64,000 nt of DNA from Rhodobacteraceae bacterium NBU2976 (GCA_023630215.1 JALPRQ010000001.1:434001-498000); one strand, 5' to 3'; shown: positions 45,207 through 54,981, numbered from the stretch's first letter. A program made the numbers and translations. Notes: generated from the sequence alone by a model not told the origin.

Positions 45207-45761
45207 ATGTCGGATGACCGCCTTTTGGACATTGGTGAAGACAACTCATTGTTGTTGCTCGACGATGATGAACCGTTTCTGCGTCGCCTGGCCCGTGCGA
45301 TGGAGAAACGGGGTTTTGATGTGGTCGAAGCGCAATCCATAGCCGAGGGCAAACGCGCGGTTGCCCAAAAAGCCCCTGCCTTTGCGGTTGTTGATCTGCG
45401 TCTGGAGGACGGAAATGGTCTGGATGTCGTCGAGGCTATTCGAGAGAAGCGAGACGACGCCCGCATCGTTGTGCTGACCGGTTATGGTGCCATCGCAACA
45501 GCGGTCGCGGCGGTCAAGATCGGGGCGACGGATTACTTGTCGAAACCGGCTGACGCCAATGACATCATGAATGCACTACTGACCCGAGACGAAGATCGCC
45601 CTCCCCCTCCGGAAAATCCCATGTCCGCAGATCGCGTGAAATGGGAACATATCCAGCGCGTCTATGAACTGTGTGATCGAAATGTGTCGGAAACCGCTCG
45701 TCGTTTGAATATGCATCGCCGCACATTACAGCGAATACTCGCAAAGCGCAGTCCAAGGTAA
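45207..45761 (+). CDS. regA: redox response regulator RegA/PrrA/ActR
   Basis: DNA-binding partner of RegB. The 184-residue length is exactly that of RegA. The receiver domain has the acidic triad D19/D20/D21 (LLLLDDDEP), the phosphoacceptor D63 (VVDLRLEDGNG) and T97-K119 type residues (TGYGAIATAV, DYLSKPAD). The C-terminal Fis-type helix-turn-helix is NVSETARRLNMHRRTLQRIL. The ATG at 45207 follows GGGAG; the in-frame ORF to 45156 is longer than the family. It is divergent from regB. A fast loop in respiration genes such as petABC is the expected output. Confidence 0.97.
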   Translation: MSDDRLLDIGEDNSLLLLDDDEPFLRRLARAMEKRGFDVVEAQSIAEGKRAVAQKAPAFAVVDLRLEDGNGLDVVEAIREKRDDARIVVLTGYGAIATAVAAVKIGATDYLSKPADANDIMNALLTRDEDRPPPPENPMSADRVKWEHIQRVYELCDRNVSETARRLNMHRRTLQRILAKRSPR

Positions 45762-46205
45762 CTTGTTAAGAAACTTATTCAATTTAACTGCGACGATTGT
45801 TAGATTGGTCCTATTATGGACTGTTTCTAAACCGGCGGTAACAATGACATGAATTCTAATCGCGGGAACGATGTTGCAAACAGCGATCGAAACCTCTGTA
45901 TCTGTAGGAAGAGGCAGCTTTATATCGGTGTGATGGCTTCGGACGTTCTGTCCCACACACCCGAAGCTGTTATTGCTAGCCCGTTCGGCTACACGATCGT
46001 CGATTGTGGTGTGTTGGGTATTGTCCTTCAGAGCATTACATTAATATTAATGTGTGTTTTGCCGCGTACACTCGACGTATCGGCGGCAATCTGTGGCAAA
46101 AAGGTGTCACATTCGCAGGGTGAGATTTCCACAATGTAATCCAATTTGACCTGTTTGGTCTCATGGCTTACATCTATAGGCCGTCTATAAAAGAGGGGAC
46201 TACTC
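45762..46205. other. 444-bp gene-free region with a 16-bp AT palindrome
   Basis: No convincing gene is seen. ACATTAATATTAATGT at 46038-46053 is a perfect 16-bp palindrome, and a promoter-like TTGACC...TACATC at 46146-46174 precedes the next gene. A 96-codon frame at 45849-46139 has no ribosome site and crosses the palindrome, so I do not call it. Confidence 0.6.
46146..46174 (+). promoter_or_regulatory. candidate promoter of the small exported protein gene
   Basis: TTGACC and TACATC are spaced by 17 bp, ending 31 bp before the start codon. The -35 box is close to consensus, the -10 box is poor. Confidence 0.4.
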
Positions 46206-46445
46206 ATGCGTAAACTACTGCTTGCAACCGCTATCGCTGCCGTTAGCATTTCTTCCACCGTCAACGCTGGAGCAGTTGCCTATGTTGCACCTGCTGCGCC
46301 TGTCGTTGTTGAAGAAGCCGCACCGATGGGATCGTCGGGTGCATGGATTATTCCGTTGATCGCAATCGGGCTTATTGCTTTGGCAATTTCGCAGGATGAC
46401 GAGCCGCGGCGGCCAGTTGAAGAAATAAGCGTGGAAGCATTCTGA
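46206..46445 (+). CDS. small exported or membrane protein
   Basis: A 79-residue protein with a signal peptide (MRKLLLATAIAAVSISSTVNA) and a further hydrophobic helix (GAWIIPLIAIGLIALAISQDD). The ribosome site AGAGGGG is strong. Small proteins of this shape (signal peptide, Pro/Val/Glu stretch, Gly-Ser, one helix) are common in Rhodobacteraceae, but I know no function. A terminator follows. Confidence 0.8.
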   Translation: MRKLLLATAIAAVSISSTVNAGAVAYVAPAAPVVVEEAAPMGSSGAWIIPLIAIGLIALAISQDDEPRRPVEEISVEAF

Positions 46446-46530
46446 TCCTTCGGGATAACCTTCGTCCGACCTTCTGACGATTGTGTCAGGTTGTCCGGGT
46501 TGGACTTTTCCAGAACGCAAACAAATGCTA

Positions 46531-46560
46531 AGGCTCCGGAACATGTTTTCGGAGCTTTTT
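46531..46560 (+). terminator. intrinsic terminator overlapping the manC start region
   Basis: GCTCCG and CGGAGC form a 6-bp stem (plus a G-T and an A-T pair) with a 10-base loop, followed by TTTTT. It ends the small-protein transcript. The ATG at 46543 proposed for manC lies in the loop and the TTG at 46564 just after the T-run. Confidence 0.7.
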
Positions 46561-47997
46561 CATTTGGAACTCGATTTGCCAACGAAACACCGCATCTATC
46601 CGGTTATCCTGTGTGGGGGGAGCGGAACACGGCTATGGCCGGTGTCTCGCCGCTCATATCCAAAGCAGTTTGTTCCCTTTACGGACGATGAATCCCTGTT
46701 TCAAATGACGTTGCGACGCCTAGAGTCCGGTTTTGAAGCCCCAATATTGCTGACCGGGAACGATTTTCGTTTCACCGTAGCAGAGCAAGCGCAGCAGACA
46801 GGTATCGACCAAGCAACCATTCTTATTGAACCAGTTGCGCGCAATACCGCCCCGGCGATATTGGCGGCCGCCCTGTTGATTTCTGAAACAGATCCTGACG
46901 GTATTATGGTGGTGCTGCCGTCAGACCATATGCACCACGATGTTTCGAAATTTCACGCTGCTTTGTCAAACGGCATCGCAGCGGCTGCTGAAGGGCATGT
47001 TGTAACATTCGGTATAACGCCGACACGTCCCGAAACCGGATTTGGCTATATCGAATTGGCAAAAGCCCCAAGCGAGGTCGCGCAGGATTTTGTGCGGTTT
47101 GTCGAAAAGCCAGATGAGGAGCGCGCTCGGGAGATGCTTTCCTCGGGACGGTTCCTGTGGAATTCGGGATCGTTTTGTTTCTCGGCAAAAACGATGATTG
47201 CGGCATTTGAAACCCATTGCCCAGAAATGGTTCCCGTGGTTCGTCGAGCGTTGGATGATCGGGTGAGTGACCTTGATTTCACCCGGTTGGCGTCGGTCTA
47301 TGAGGAGTCGCAGGATATCTCGTTTGACTATGCGATCATGGAGCAGATCAGCGACGGAAAGGTCGTCCCGATGGCGTCGGGATGGAATGATCTGGGATCT
47401 TGGCGGACAATTTGGCAGGAAAGCCGACCGGATGAAGCCGGTGTCGCACGCAAGGGTCATGCATGGGCGATTGACTGTCAGGAAACGTTGTTGCGTTCGG
47501 ATGACCCAGATACAGCGATGGTCGGAATTGGTCTTCGCAACATCGTGGCGGTCGCGACCGGAGATGCCGTGCTGGTGGCAGATATGGATCGGTCGCAGGA
47601 GGTCCGTGACGCGGTTGCCCTGTTGCGGGACGGCGGGTTCAAGCAAGCCGAGGAGTTTGCGAAATGCTATCGGCCATGGGGCTGGTATGAAACGCTGGCG
47701 TTGGGGGAACGATTTCAGGTCAAACGCATCATGGTGAAACCCGGGGCGAAGCTGTCACTGCAAAGCCATGTTCACAGGGCAGAGCATTGGGTGGTTGTTT
47801 CTGGCGCGGCGCGGGTCACCGTGGATGACGATGTGAAATTGCTGGGAGAAAACCAGTCCACCTATATCCCACTTGGTGCTGTTCACCGGCTGGAAAACCC
47901 CGGCAAGGTTGATTTGCACCTGATCGAGGTGCAGTCTGGCGCTTATTTGGGTGAAGATGACATTGTGCGTTACGAGGATATCTATGCCCGAACCTAA
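46543..47997 (+). CDS. manC: mannose-1-phosphate guanylyltransferase / mannose-6-phosphate isomerase
   Basis: Bifunctional enzyme for GDP-mannose, a precursor of surface polysaccharides. The 484-residue protein has the nucleotidyltransferase motif GGSGTRLWP (25-33), the FVEKP motif at about 180, and the C-terminal cupin isomerase domain with QSHVHRAEHWVVVSG and YIPLGAVHRLEN. The start is uncertain: the only ATG, at 46543, lies in the loop of a terminator-like hairpin; the TTG at 46564, nine bases after GGAG, gives 477 residues and may be the true start. Both give normal lengths. It is followed by the DUF1801 gene after 9 bp. Confidence 0.93.
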   Translation: MFSELFHLELDLPTKHRIYPVILCGGSGTRLWPVSRRSYPKQFVPFTDDESLFQMTLRRLESGFEAPILLTGNDFRFTVAEQAQQTGIDQATILIEPVARNTAPAILAAALLISETDPDGIMVVLPSDHMHHDVSKFHAALSNGIAAAAEGHVVTFGITPTRPETGFGYIELAKAPSEVAQDFVRFVEKPDEERAREMLSSGRFLWNSGSFCFSAKTMIAAFETHCPEMVPVVRRALDDRVSDLDFTRLASVYEESQDISFDYAIMEQISDGKVVPMASGWNDLGSWRTIWQESRPDEAGVARKGHAWAIDCQETLLRSDDPDTAMVGIGLRNIVAVATGDAVLVADMDRSQEVRDAVALLRDGGFKQAEEFAKCYRPWGWYETLALGERFQVKRIMVKPGAKLSLQSHVHRAEHWVVVSGAARVTVDDDVKLLGENQSTYIPLGAVHRLENPGKVDLHLIEVQSGAYLGEDDIVRYEDIYART

Positions 47998-48006
47998 GGT
48001 GGAGAT

Positions 48007-48426
48007 ATGTCAGAAGCGAAGACCAAACTGACCGATCAGACGGCTGAAGATTTTCTGAATTCCATCGAACATGAAAAACGCCGCGAAGACGCACAAGTGG
48101 TGGCGGATATCATGGCACGTGTGACAGGCAAACCCGCCCGAATGTGGGGAAGTGCGATTATCGGGTTCGATACGTATCAATACCAGTATGAAAGCGGCAA
48201 AATCGGGGACTGGATGATCACCGGACTGTCGCCGCGCAAATCTTCATTATCCGTCTATATTATGCCGGGGTTCGATGCGTATGCCGACAAGCTGGCGAAA
48301 CTTGGCAAATACAAAACTGGGAAATCCTGTCTCTATATTTACAAGCTGGAAGATGTTGATCTGGACGTATTGGAGGAGCTTATCGCGGCTTCTGTAGAAG
48401 ATATGCGCAAGAAATATCCCCGCTAG
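48007..48426 (+). CDS. DUF1801-domain protein
   Basis: A 139-residue soluble protein of the DUF1801 type: MARVTGKPARMWGSAIIGFDTY, LSPRKSSLSVYIMPGF, GKYKTGKSCLYIYKLEDVDL. It begins 9 bp after manC with GGTGGAG, and its stop overlaps the stop of the convergent trmL gene (CTAG). Function unknown. Confidence 0.9.
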   Translation: MSEAKTKLTDQTAEDFLNSIEHEKRREDAQVVADIMARVTGKPARMWGSAIIGFDTYQYQYESGKIGDWMITGLSPRKSSLSVYIMPGFDAYADKLAKLGKYKTGKSCLYIYKLEDVDLDVLEELIAASVEDMRKKYPR

Positions 48427-48866
48427 CGGAGTTGGCGAAGGGCTTCGGCAACGGCAATTCCCGCAGACATCGCCACGTTCAAAGATCGACCGCCACCGGG
48501 CATCGGGATCCGTATGCGCGCATCCGCTGAATCATGAACGTCGCGTGGGACACCGGCACTTTCGCGTCCCATCAGGATAATATCACCGGGAAGAAAGTTA
48601 AAGGAATAGAGGTCTGTGGCCCCCTCGGTCGTCAATAATATGGTGCGGCCATTTGATGCGGTCTGAAACGCAGACCACGAGGGGTGATGGTGAATGTCGG
48701 CTTTATCGGCGTAATCCATCGCCGAACGTCGCAATGCCTTTACAGAAAAGGGAAATCCGCACGGTTCGATCACATCGATCGGGATATTCATGCAGGCGCA
48801 CAGACGAATCATAGCCCCAAGATTTTGCGCTATATCAGGCTGAAACGCGGCCAGACGGATCGACAT
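48423..48866 (-). CDS. trmL: tRNA (cytidine(34)-2'-O)-methyltransferase TrmL
   Basis: SPOUT-class enzyme that 2'-O-methylates the wobble nucleotide of leucine tRNAs. The 147-residue protein starts [29 protein letters not shown] and has the family blocks [25 protein letters not shown] and [27 protein letters not shown] with the SAM-binding knot. The ATG at 48866 is the family start; longer in-frame codons run upstream without family match. Divergent from petA. Confidence 0.95.
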   Translation of the reverse strand: MSIRLAAFQPDIAQNLGAMIRLCACMNIPIDVIEPCGFPFSVKALRRSAMDYADKADIHHHPSWSAFQTASNGRTILLTTEGATDLYSFNFLPGDIILMGRESAGVPRDVHDSADARIRIPMPGGGRSLNVAMSAGIAVAEALRQLR

Positions 48867-49021
48867 CGTGTGTTTTTTCCAAATTAGTAAGGACTGCGGC
48901 GCAAAGTCCGCTGGACCTGTTGCTTTTGCAGGTGTATTTGGGCACAAACCTTGTCGGCTGCGCAAGCGGACTCAGTTGTTTATCCACCCCGTCAGGGGCA
49001 GACAGAGAGGGAGAGTATCCT

Positions 49022-49579
49022 TTGTCGCAAGAAGAAGATACAGGCTCACGCCGCGATTTTCTGTACTTTGCGACGGCATCAGCAGGTGCCGTGGCGACCG
49101 GGGCGGCGGTTTGGCCGTTGGTAAATCAGATGAATGCCAGCGCGGATGTGCAGGCGCTTGCCTCCATCGAGGTTGATGTTTCAGGTGTTGAGCCTGGCAC
49201 ACAAATCACGGTGAAATGGCTGGGTAAACCCGTTTTCATTCGTCGCCGGACACAGGAAGAAATCGACGCTGCCCGTGCAACTGCACTGAATGAATTGCCC
49301 GATACTTCTGCACGAAACAACAATATCGGCGCTGAGGCTGATGCGGAAGACCAGAACCGCACGCTAGACGAAGCGGGCGAATGGCTTGTTATGATGGGTG
49401 TTTGTACGCATCTTGGCTGTGTGCCGTTGGGTGATGCTGGGGATTTTGGCGGCTGGTTCTGCCCGTGCCACGGTTCGCATTACGACACGGCTGGCCGTAT
49501 CCGCCGGGGTCCCGCACCCGAGAACCTGCCGGTTCCGGTTGCGGCCTTCATCTCTGACACTGTCATCAAATTGGGCTGA
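49022..49579 (+). CDS. petA: ubiquinol-cytochrome c reductase Rieske subunit
   Basis: Iron-sulfur subunit of the bc1 complex. No family-like ATG exists; the TTG at 49022 follows GGGAGAG and gives MSQEED then a Tat-type RRDFLYF with the membrane anchor, 185 residues, as in relatives. The 2Fe-2S ligands are C128-T-H130 (CTHLGC, with C133) and C147-x-C149-H150 (CPCHGSHY); C133 and C149 form the disulfide. It heads petABC, 11 bp before petB. Confidence 0.94.
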   Translation: MSQEEDTGSRRDFLYFATASAGAVATGAAVWPLVNQMNASADVQALASIEVDVSGVEPGTQITVKWLGKPVFIRRRTQEEIDAARATALNELPDTSARNNNIGAEADAEDQNRTLDEAGEWLVMMGVCTHLGCVPLGDAGDFGGWFCPCHGSHYDTAGRIRRGPAPENLPVPVAAFISDTVIKLG

Positions 49580-49590
49580 GGGAGGACATT

Positions 49591-50907
49591 ATGAGCGGTA
49601 TTCCACACGACCATTACGAACCGAAAACCGGTTTCGAAAAATGGCTTCATGAACGTCTTCCGGTTGTCAGCCTGATCTATGACACGCTAATGATCCCAAC
49701 CCCGAAAAACCTGAACTGGTGGTGGATTTGGGGTATTGTGCTGGCTTTCTGCCTTGTGTTGCAGATCGTCACCGGGATTGTACTGGCCATGCACTACACG
49801 CCGCATGTTGATCAGGCCTTTGCCTCGATCGAACATATCATGCGGGATGTGAATGGCGGCTGGGCGATCCGGTATGCGCATATGAACGGTGCCTCGTTGT
49901 TCTTCCTTGCGGTTTACATCCACATGTTCCGCGGCCTGTTCTACGGGTCCTATAAGGCCCCGCGCGAGATCACATGGATCATCGGGATGCTGATTTATCT
50001 GGCCATGATGGCAACCGGCTTCTTGGGCTATGTTCTGCCCTGGGGTCAGATGTCCTTCTGGGGTGCTACGGTTATCACCGGCCTGTTTGGCGCGATCCCC
50101 GGCATTGGTGAACCCATTCAGGCTTGGTTGCTGGGTGGACCGGCGGTTGGCAATGCAACGCTGAACCGGTTCTTCTCGCTCCATTATTTGCTGCCATTTG
50201 TGATCGCGGGTCTGGTTATCGTCCATATCTGGGCCTTCCACACCACTGGCAACAACAACCCGACCGGGGTTGAGGTTCGCCGTGGATCCAAAGAAGAAGC
50301 AGAGAAAGACACTCTGCCCTTCTGGCCATATTTCGTGATCAAGGATCTGTTTGCGCTGGTTGTTGTTCTCGCGGCATTTGTTGCCGTGATCTGGACCATG
50401 CCGAACTATTTCGGTCACCCGGACAACTATATCGAAGCCAACCCGCTGGTGACGCCTGCACATATTGTGCCGGAATGGTACTATCTGCCGTTCTACGCCA
50501 TCCTGCGTGCCTTTACGGCTGACGTCTGGGTTGTGCAGATTGCCAGCTTCCTGACCGGTGGCATCATCACCGCGAAATTCTTTGGGGTTCTGGCGATGTT
50601 CGGTTCAATCTTCGTCATGGCATTGGTGCCGTGGCTGGATACTAGCCGCACACGTTCCGGGGTCTATCGCCCGCAATTCAAATGGTGGTTCTGGCTTCTG
50701 GTCATCGACTTCATCGTTCTGATGTGGTGTGGCGCCATGCCGGCTGAACCGCCGTATTCGACGATCTCGTTGATCGGGGCCACCTATTGGTTCGCGTACT
50801 TCTTGGTGATCCTGCCGCTGCTGGGTGTGATCGAGAAGCCGAAAACCCCGCCTGCGACGATCGAAGAAGATTTCGATGCGCATTATCCGCCTAAACCGGC
50901 TGAATGA
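49591..50907 (+). CDS. petB: ubiquinol-cytochrome c reductase cytochrome b
   Basis: Membrane core of the bc1 complex, 438 residues, eight helices. Heme ligands lie in helices B and D ([23 protein letters not shown], with H in [22 protein letters not shown]), and the quinol-site motif PEWY is present ([18 protein letters not shown]). The start [19 protein letters not shown] after GAGGGAGG is typical of alphaproteobacteria. Length normal. Confidence 0.97.
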   Translation: MSGIPHDHYEPKTGFEKWLHERLPVVSLIYDTLMIPTPKNLNWWWIWGIVLAFCLVLQIVTGIVLAMHYTPHVDQAFASIEHIMRDVNGGWAIRYAHMNGASLFFLAVYIHMFRGLFYGSYKAPREITWIIGMLIYLAMMATGFLGYVLPWGQMSFWGATVITGLFGAIPGIGEPIQAWLLGGPAVGNATLNRFFSLHYLLPFVIAGLVIVHIWAFHTTGNNNPTGVEVRRGSKEEAEKDTLPFWPYFVIKDLFALVVVLAAFVAVIWTMPNYFGHPDNYIEANPLVTPAHIVPEWYYLPFYAILRAFTADVWVVQIASFLTGGIITAKFFGVLAMFGSIFVMALVPWLDTSRTRSGVYRPQFKWWFWLLVIDFIVLMWCGAMPAEPPYSTISLIGATYWFAYFLVILPLLGVIEKPKTPPATIEEDFDAHYPPKPAE

Positions 50908-50925
50908 GTGAGAGGAGATAAGAGA

Positions 50926-51705
50926 ATGATTAAACGCACCCTCCTTTCCGCGACTATCGCGCTGGGCCTGGCAACCGGGGCACTTGCTGCCGGTGGGGAA
51001 AGCCACATCGAAGATTTCGATTTCAGCTTCGAAGGACCGTTCGGCACGTATGACACTCACCAGCTGCAACGCGGTCTGCAGGTCTATACCGAGGTTTGCG
51101 CCTCGTGCCACGGGTTGGAATATGTCTATTACCGGAATCTCGGCGATCACGGCGGGCCGGAAATGGAAGAAGAGCAAGTGAAGGCTTATGCCGCGCTGTT
51201 CGAAACCTTCGATCCCGAGATCGACGATTTCCGCACCGCGGTTCCTGCAGACAAATTCAACGCGTCGCAGTTCGATGGCGCGCCGGACCTGTCCCTGATG
51301 GCCAAAGCCCGCGCGGGTTTCCATGGTCCGGCTGGTCTGGGCATCAACCAGGTCATCAAGGGGATGGGCGGCCCGGAATATATCGCCTCTATCCTGCTTG
51401 GCTATACGGGCGAGGAAAAGGAACAGGCTGGCACGATCCTTTACGAAAACACCGCCTTCCCGGGCGGCTGGATTTCGATGCCACCGCCGTTGGCTGATGA
51501 TCTGGTGGAATTTGCTGATGGGCATGATGCCGACGAACATCATCTGGCGATGGATGTTGCCGCCTTCCTAATGTGGACCGCAGAACCGAAGATGGACACT
51601 CGCAAGGAAACCGGGTTCTATGTTTTTGTGTTCATGGTGTTCCTGGCGGGACTTCTATACCTGACCAACAAACAGCTTTGGGCGCCGCACAAGCGCAAGA
51701 ACTGA
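50926..51705 (+). CDS. petC: ubiquinol-cytochrome c reductase cytochrome c1
   Basis: Periplasmic heme c subunit with a C-terminal membrane anchor, 259 residues. It has a signal peptide ([21 protein letters not shown]), the heme motif C58-A-S-C61-H62 and the axial methionine region ([10 protein letters not shown]), and the tail [22 protein letters not shown]. The ATG at 50926 follows GAGGAG. It ends the petABC operon before a strong terminator. Confidence 0.97.
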   Translation: MIKRTLLSATIALGLATGALAAGGESHIEDFDFSFEGPFGTYDTHQLQRGLQVYTEVCASCHGLEYVYYRNLGDHGGPEMEEEQVKAYAALFETFDPEIDDFRTAVPADKFNASQFDGAPDLSLMAKARAGFHGPAGLGINQVIKGMGGPEYIASILLGYTGEEKEQAGTILYENTAFPGGWISMPPPLADDLVEFADGHDADEHHLAMDVAAFLMWTAEPKMDTRKETGFYVFVFMVFLAGLLYLTNKQLWAPHKRKN

Positions 51706-51724
51706 TAGCACAAAGTAGCAGATG

Positions 51725-51751
51725 AAGGGCGGGGTCTTTCCCGCCCTTTTT
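51725..51751 (+). terminator. bidirectional terminator after petC and thiQ
   Basis: AAGGGCGGG and CCCGCCCTT form a 9-bp stem around a 6-base loop, followed by TTTTT. It sits between petC and the convergent thiQ. Confidence 0.92.
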
Positions 51752-52443
51752 CATTGGCCGAGATATTCGCGCAGTTCCGGGGGCGGATTGTCAAACAGCT
51801 GTTTCACAAGCTGGGGAGGGTGGGCAACGCCATCTGCCACCAGGATCACCCGATCGGCGATACGCAATGCATCATCAGGATCATGTGTGACCATTAACAG
51901 ATTGTGATTCTGCCGGTCGCGAAGGGTATGGACAAGGTCCAACATCTCGCGTCGTAGCGCCGGACCCAGTGCGGCAAATGGTTCGTCCAGCAGCAGAACA
52001 GGTCTTTGCCGCAACAGTGCTCGTGCGAGCGCAACCCGCTGGCGCTGCCCGCCAGACAGGTCAGCGGGGTAACGGCTGCCAAGGTTTGCAAGGTCCACTT
52101 CAGCCAAGACCAAATCGACTTGTGCGCGCTGATCGGATGAAAGTTTCAGGTCCGGACGCGCACCCAGCCCTACATTCTGGGCCACCGTCATGTGCGGGAA
52201 GAGGTTATGTTCCTGAAACAACATCGTCACCGGACGATCGCCGGGATTTTTTACGGCAAATTTGTTGTCGAACTGCACTTGCCCCTTTGCCGGGTCAATG
52301 AAGCCCGCAATGGTGAGAAGCAAAGAAGATTTGCCACCGCCTGAGGGACCGATCACCGCCGTAATCCCGTTGGGTATGGTGAAATCCGCGCTTAGAGTAA
52401 AACTCCCTAACCGGATAAGAAGGTTTTCAAGTGTGATGTCCAA
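51751..52443 (-). CDS. thiQ: thiamine ABC transporter ATP-binding protein ThiQ
   Basis: ATPase of the thiamine/TPP importer, 230 residues. Walker A GPSGGGKSS (32-40), signature LSGGQRQR, Walker B VLLLDEPFAALGP. No suitable ATG is present; the TTG at 52443 follows GGAGG five bases away and gives the normal length, overlapping thiP by 17 bp. It is the last gene of the leftward thiBPQ operon. Confidence 0.93.
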   Translation of the reverse strand: MDITLENLLIRLGSFTLSADFTIPNGITAVIGPSGGGKSSLLLTIAGFIDPAKGQVQFDNKFAVKNPGDRPVTMLFQEHNLFPHMTVAQNVGLGARPDLKLSSDQRAQVDLVLAEVDLANLGSRYPADLSGGQRQRVALARALLRQRPVLLLDEPFAALGPALRREMLDLVHTLRDRQNHNLLMVTHDPDDALRIADRVILVADGVAHPPQLVKQLFDNPPPELREYLGQ

Positions 52444-53983
52444 GACGTCCTCCGCGGTCAAACAGCCAAAACAGGGCAAGTGTCAGGACAATCAGGATCA
52501 GCGCCACACTCGCCGCAGCCTGTGTTTGGTAGGACCCCATAAGCCGATACATCAGCAAGGGCAACGTTTCCATATCAGGTGGCGCAAACAAAGTGATCAC
52601 GCCCAAATCCCCCATCGACAATGCTGCACTGATCCCGGCGGCATACCCCAATGGCGCACGAATTGTCGGCCAAGTGATCAACCGGAATCGGGTCCATCCG
52701 GTGATCGACAGGCTTTCGCCAAGTCGCCCATGCGTTAGCCGCGATTGCTCTAATGCCGGCAGCAACACCCGCAGCGTGATGGGCAGGGCGACGGTGGCAT
52801 TCACCAATGCCGTCACAGGCAGGGCGAAATCGAACGGGTTCGCGACCGACCGGATCAATAGGAACACCCCCGTACCCAGCACAAATGGTGAGGTCGAGAT
52901 GGTGAGGAGGCTGACCCCCTCTGACAAAAATGCCAGTTGGTTCTTTGCAGCGCGCATATGGTCGATCCATTGCGCCAATGCGAGTGCGGTGAGCGACGTG
53001 AAGGCGGTCGAGCCAAGCGCGATCATCAGGCTGGTCATGATTGCCCGTCCCAACGGAGGGAGATCACCAAGCCCAGCCAGTCCACGCAGCACCAAAGCCA
53101 GCAATGGTGTCAACAAAAACAGTGTGACCAACAGGATGGAAATCGTGTCGAGTGTGCGTTGAGAGCGCCTCCTGGCGTCCCACCGAGATGTTGAAATCAA
53201 GTTGCTGTTGGAAAATCCTGTGGACAGGCTGATAAGCAGTGACAAAGCGGCGATAACCCCGCAGACAGCAAACTGAATCAGCGACAGGATTGCAGCCCGC
53301 GACAGGTCAAAACTGAACCTAACTGCTTCGTAAATTGCCAGTTCAATCGTGGTGGCGCGGGGTCCGCCACCAAGGGTCAAGGCGACCGCGAAGCTGGTCG
53401 TACATAACAGGAAAACCAGCAAAAACGCACCTGGCAAGACAGATCGCAGCATCGGCCATTCCAGATGCTGGAACACCTGCGCAGGTCGGAACCCCAGTTG
53501 CGATACAAGACGGAAATGCTCTGCAGGGATCTGCCCCCAGCCCTGTAGCAACAGCCGTGTAACCAAGGGAAGGTTGAAGAAAACATGAGCCAACAGGACG
53601 CCACCAAGACCATAGATCGAAATCGGCGTCCCGATCAGGTCCGATATCCAACCTGCGCGCCCCCAGACAATTAAAAGGCCGATGACGGCGACGATCACCG
53701 GCAGCAGAAATGGTGCGCCCAACAACGCAACCAACAATCCGCGCCCGGGGAAGGTTCGACGCGCCAATGCTCGCGCGACCGGGATGGCCAGCAGAATGCT
53801 GATCAGGGCGGACAATGTTGCCTGTAGCAGGGTGAAACGGATGGCGGACCAGTCGGCGGGTGACAACCCACCGTCCTTGGCCACCATCAGAAGTGTGATC
53901 GGCGGCACTAGGATCAGTGCAAGGATCAATCCCAATGCACTGATCCCAAGAACCGTGATTATTGGCTGAGCGCGTTGCGCCAT
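52427..53983 (-). CDS. thiP: thiamine ABC transporter permease ThiP
   Basis: A 518-residue permease made of two fused permease domains (about 12 helices), with coupling loops PAQVFQHLEWPMLRSVLPG and SLSITGWTRFRLITWPTIRAP. Fused double permeases are normal for ThiP. The start overlaps the thiB stop by 25 bp and its end overlaps thiQ. Confidence 0.93.
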   Translation of the reverse strand: MAQRAQPIITVLGISALGLILALILVPPITLLMVAKDGGLSPADWSAIRFTLLQATLSALISILLAIPVARALARRTFPGRGLLVALLGAPFLLPVIVAVIGLLIVWGRAGWISDLIGTPISIYGLGGVLLAHVFFNLPLVTRLLLQGWGQIPAEHFRLVSQLGFRPAQVFQHLEWPMLRSVLPGAFLLVFLLCTTSFAVALTLGGGPRATTIELAIYEAVRFSFDLSRAAILSLIQFAVCGVIAALSLLISLSTGFSNSNLISTSRWDARRRSQRTLDTISILLVTLFLLTPLLALVLRGLAGLGDLPPLGRAIMTSLMIALGSTAFTSLTALALAQWIDHMRAAKNQLAFLSEGVSLLTISTSPFVLGTGVFLLIRSVANPFDFALPVTALVNATVALPITLRVLLPALEQSRLTHGRLGESLSITGWTRFRLITWPTIRAPLGYAAGISAALSMGDLGVITLFAPPDMETLPLLMYRLMGSYQTQAAASVALILIVLTLALFWLFDRGGRLGHHT

Positions 53984-54942
53984 TCTTCCAGTGCCTGTTC
54001 GCGTATGGAGTCAACTTGATCTGTGGCAAACAGGAGTGGTTCAATCCCGGTCAGACTATCGGCGAATGCCGATGGCATGTTGGTGCCCTCTTGTGCGACC
54101 GGATACATCCAGTTGGACATGGGGATTTCCCGCTGAAACGCGGGACTGGAAATGAAGGCCATGAACTGATCCGCAAGATCGCGCTGTTCTGTGGATGCCA
54201 AGATGCCGGCGACTTCGACCTGCATATAATGTCCATCACTAAAGATCGCGGCCGCTTTGCTGTCATCCTGTTCGGCCAGTTGGTGATAAAGCGGCGACGT
54301 TGTGTAGCTAAGAACAAAATCCGCCTCGCCCTCTAGAAACAGTCCGTAAGCTTCGGACCAACCCTTTGTGACGGTAACGATGCGCGGGGCCAATCGTTGC
54401 CATACGGATGTCGCGTTGTCTCCGTAAATATGTTTGACCCACATAAGCAACCCAAGTCCCGGCGTTGACGAACGGGGATCCTGTATGATCAGCGTATAAT
54501 CGCTTTGCAACAATTCGGTGAAGCTGGTGGGAGGCAGAGTAACCGTCGTGCGGTCATAGACAAAGGCAAAATATCCCCAATCGAAAGGGAGAAATGTGTC
54601 GTCGGTCCAATCGATCGGCAAAGTCAGATTGTCAGGCACGCCCGTGTGGGGAGCAAACAATCCGGTTTCCCGCGCCGTTGCGATCAGGCTGGTATCAAGC
54701 CCCAGAACGATGTCAGCGTCGGTGTTTTGCCCTTCGAGTTGAAGACGACCAAGTAAGGCGGCACCATCGCCAGCAGCGACAAATACAAGGTCGCAGGCAC
54801 ATTCGGCCTCGAACGCGGCTTCGATGGCCGGGCCGGGACCCCAATCAGGAACAAAGCTGTCATAGGTGTAAACAGTCAATGTTTGCGCACTTGCTGCCCC
54901 CGAAAGGGTCGCGAAGGCCGCAAACAGAAGGGATATTTTCAT
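53959..54942 (-). CDS. thiB: thiamine ABC transporter substrate-binding protein ThiB
   Basis: Periplasmic receptor for thiamine and its phosphates, 327 residues. It has a signal peptide (MKISLLFAAFATLSGAASAQ) and then LTVYTYDSFVPDWGPGPAI, a ThiB hallmark, with LLQSDYTLIIQDPRSSTPGLGLL. Two ATG codons are adjacent; the second (54942) is better spaced from GGAGG. It is the first gene after the TPP riboswitch. Confidence 0.95.
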   Translation of the reverse strand: MKISLLFAAFATLSGAASAQTLTVYTYDSFVPDWGPGPAIEAAFEAECACDLVFVAAGDGAALLGRLQLEGQNTDADIVLGLDTSLIATARETGLFAPHTGVPDNLTLPIDWTDDTFLPFDWGYFAFVYDRTTVTLPPTSFTELLQSDYTLIIQDPRSSTPGLGLLMWVKHIYGDNATSVWQRLAPRIVTVTKGWSEAYGLFLEGEADFVLSYTTSPLYHQLAEQDDSKAAAIFSDGHYMQVEVAGILASTEQRDLADQFMAFISSPAFQREIPMSNWMYPVAQEGTNMPSAFADSLTGIEPLLFATDQVDSIREQALEEWRNALSQ

Positions 54943-54981
54943 CATTTCCTCCTACATGCGACGTATGGAGGATGGGCATTC

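Noticed and set aside
45849-46139. 96-codon plus-strand frame downstream of regA
   Set aside because: No ribosome site, mixed Cys-rich composition, and crosses the AT palindrome.
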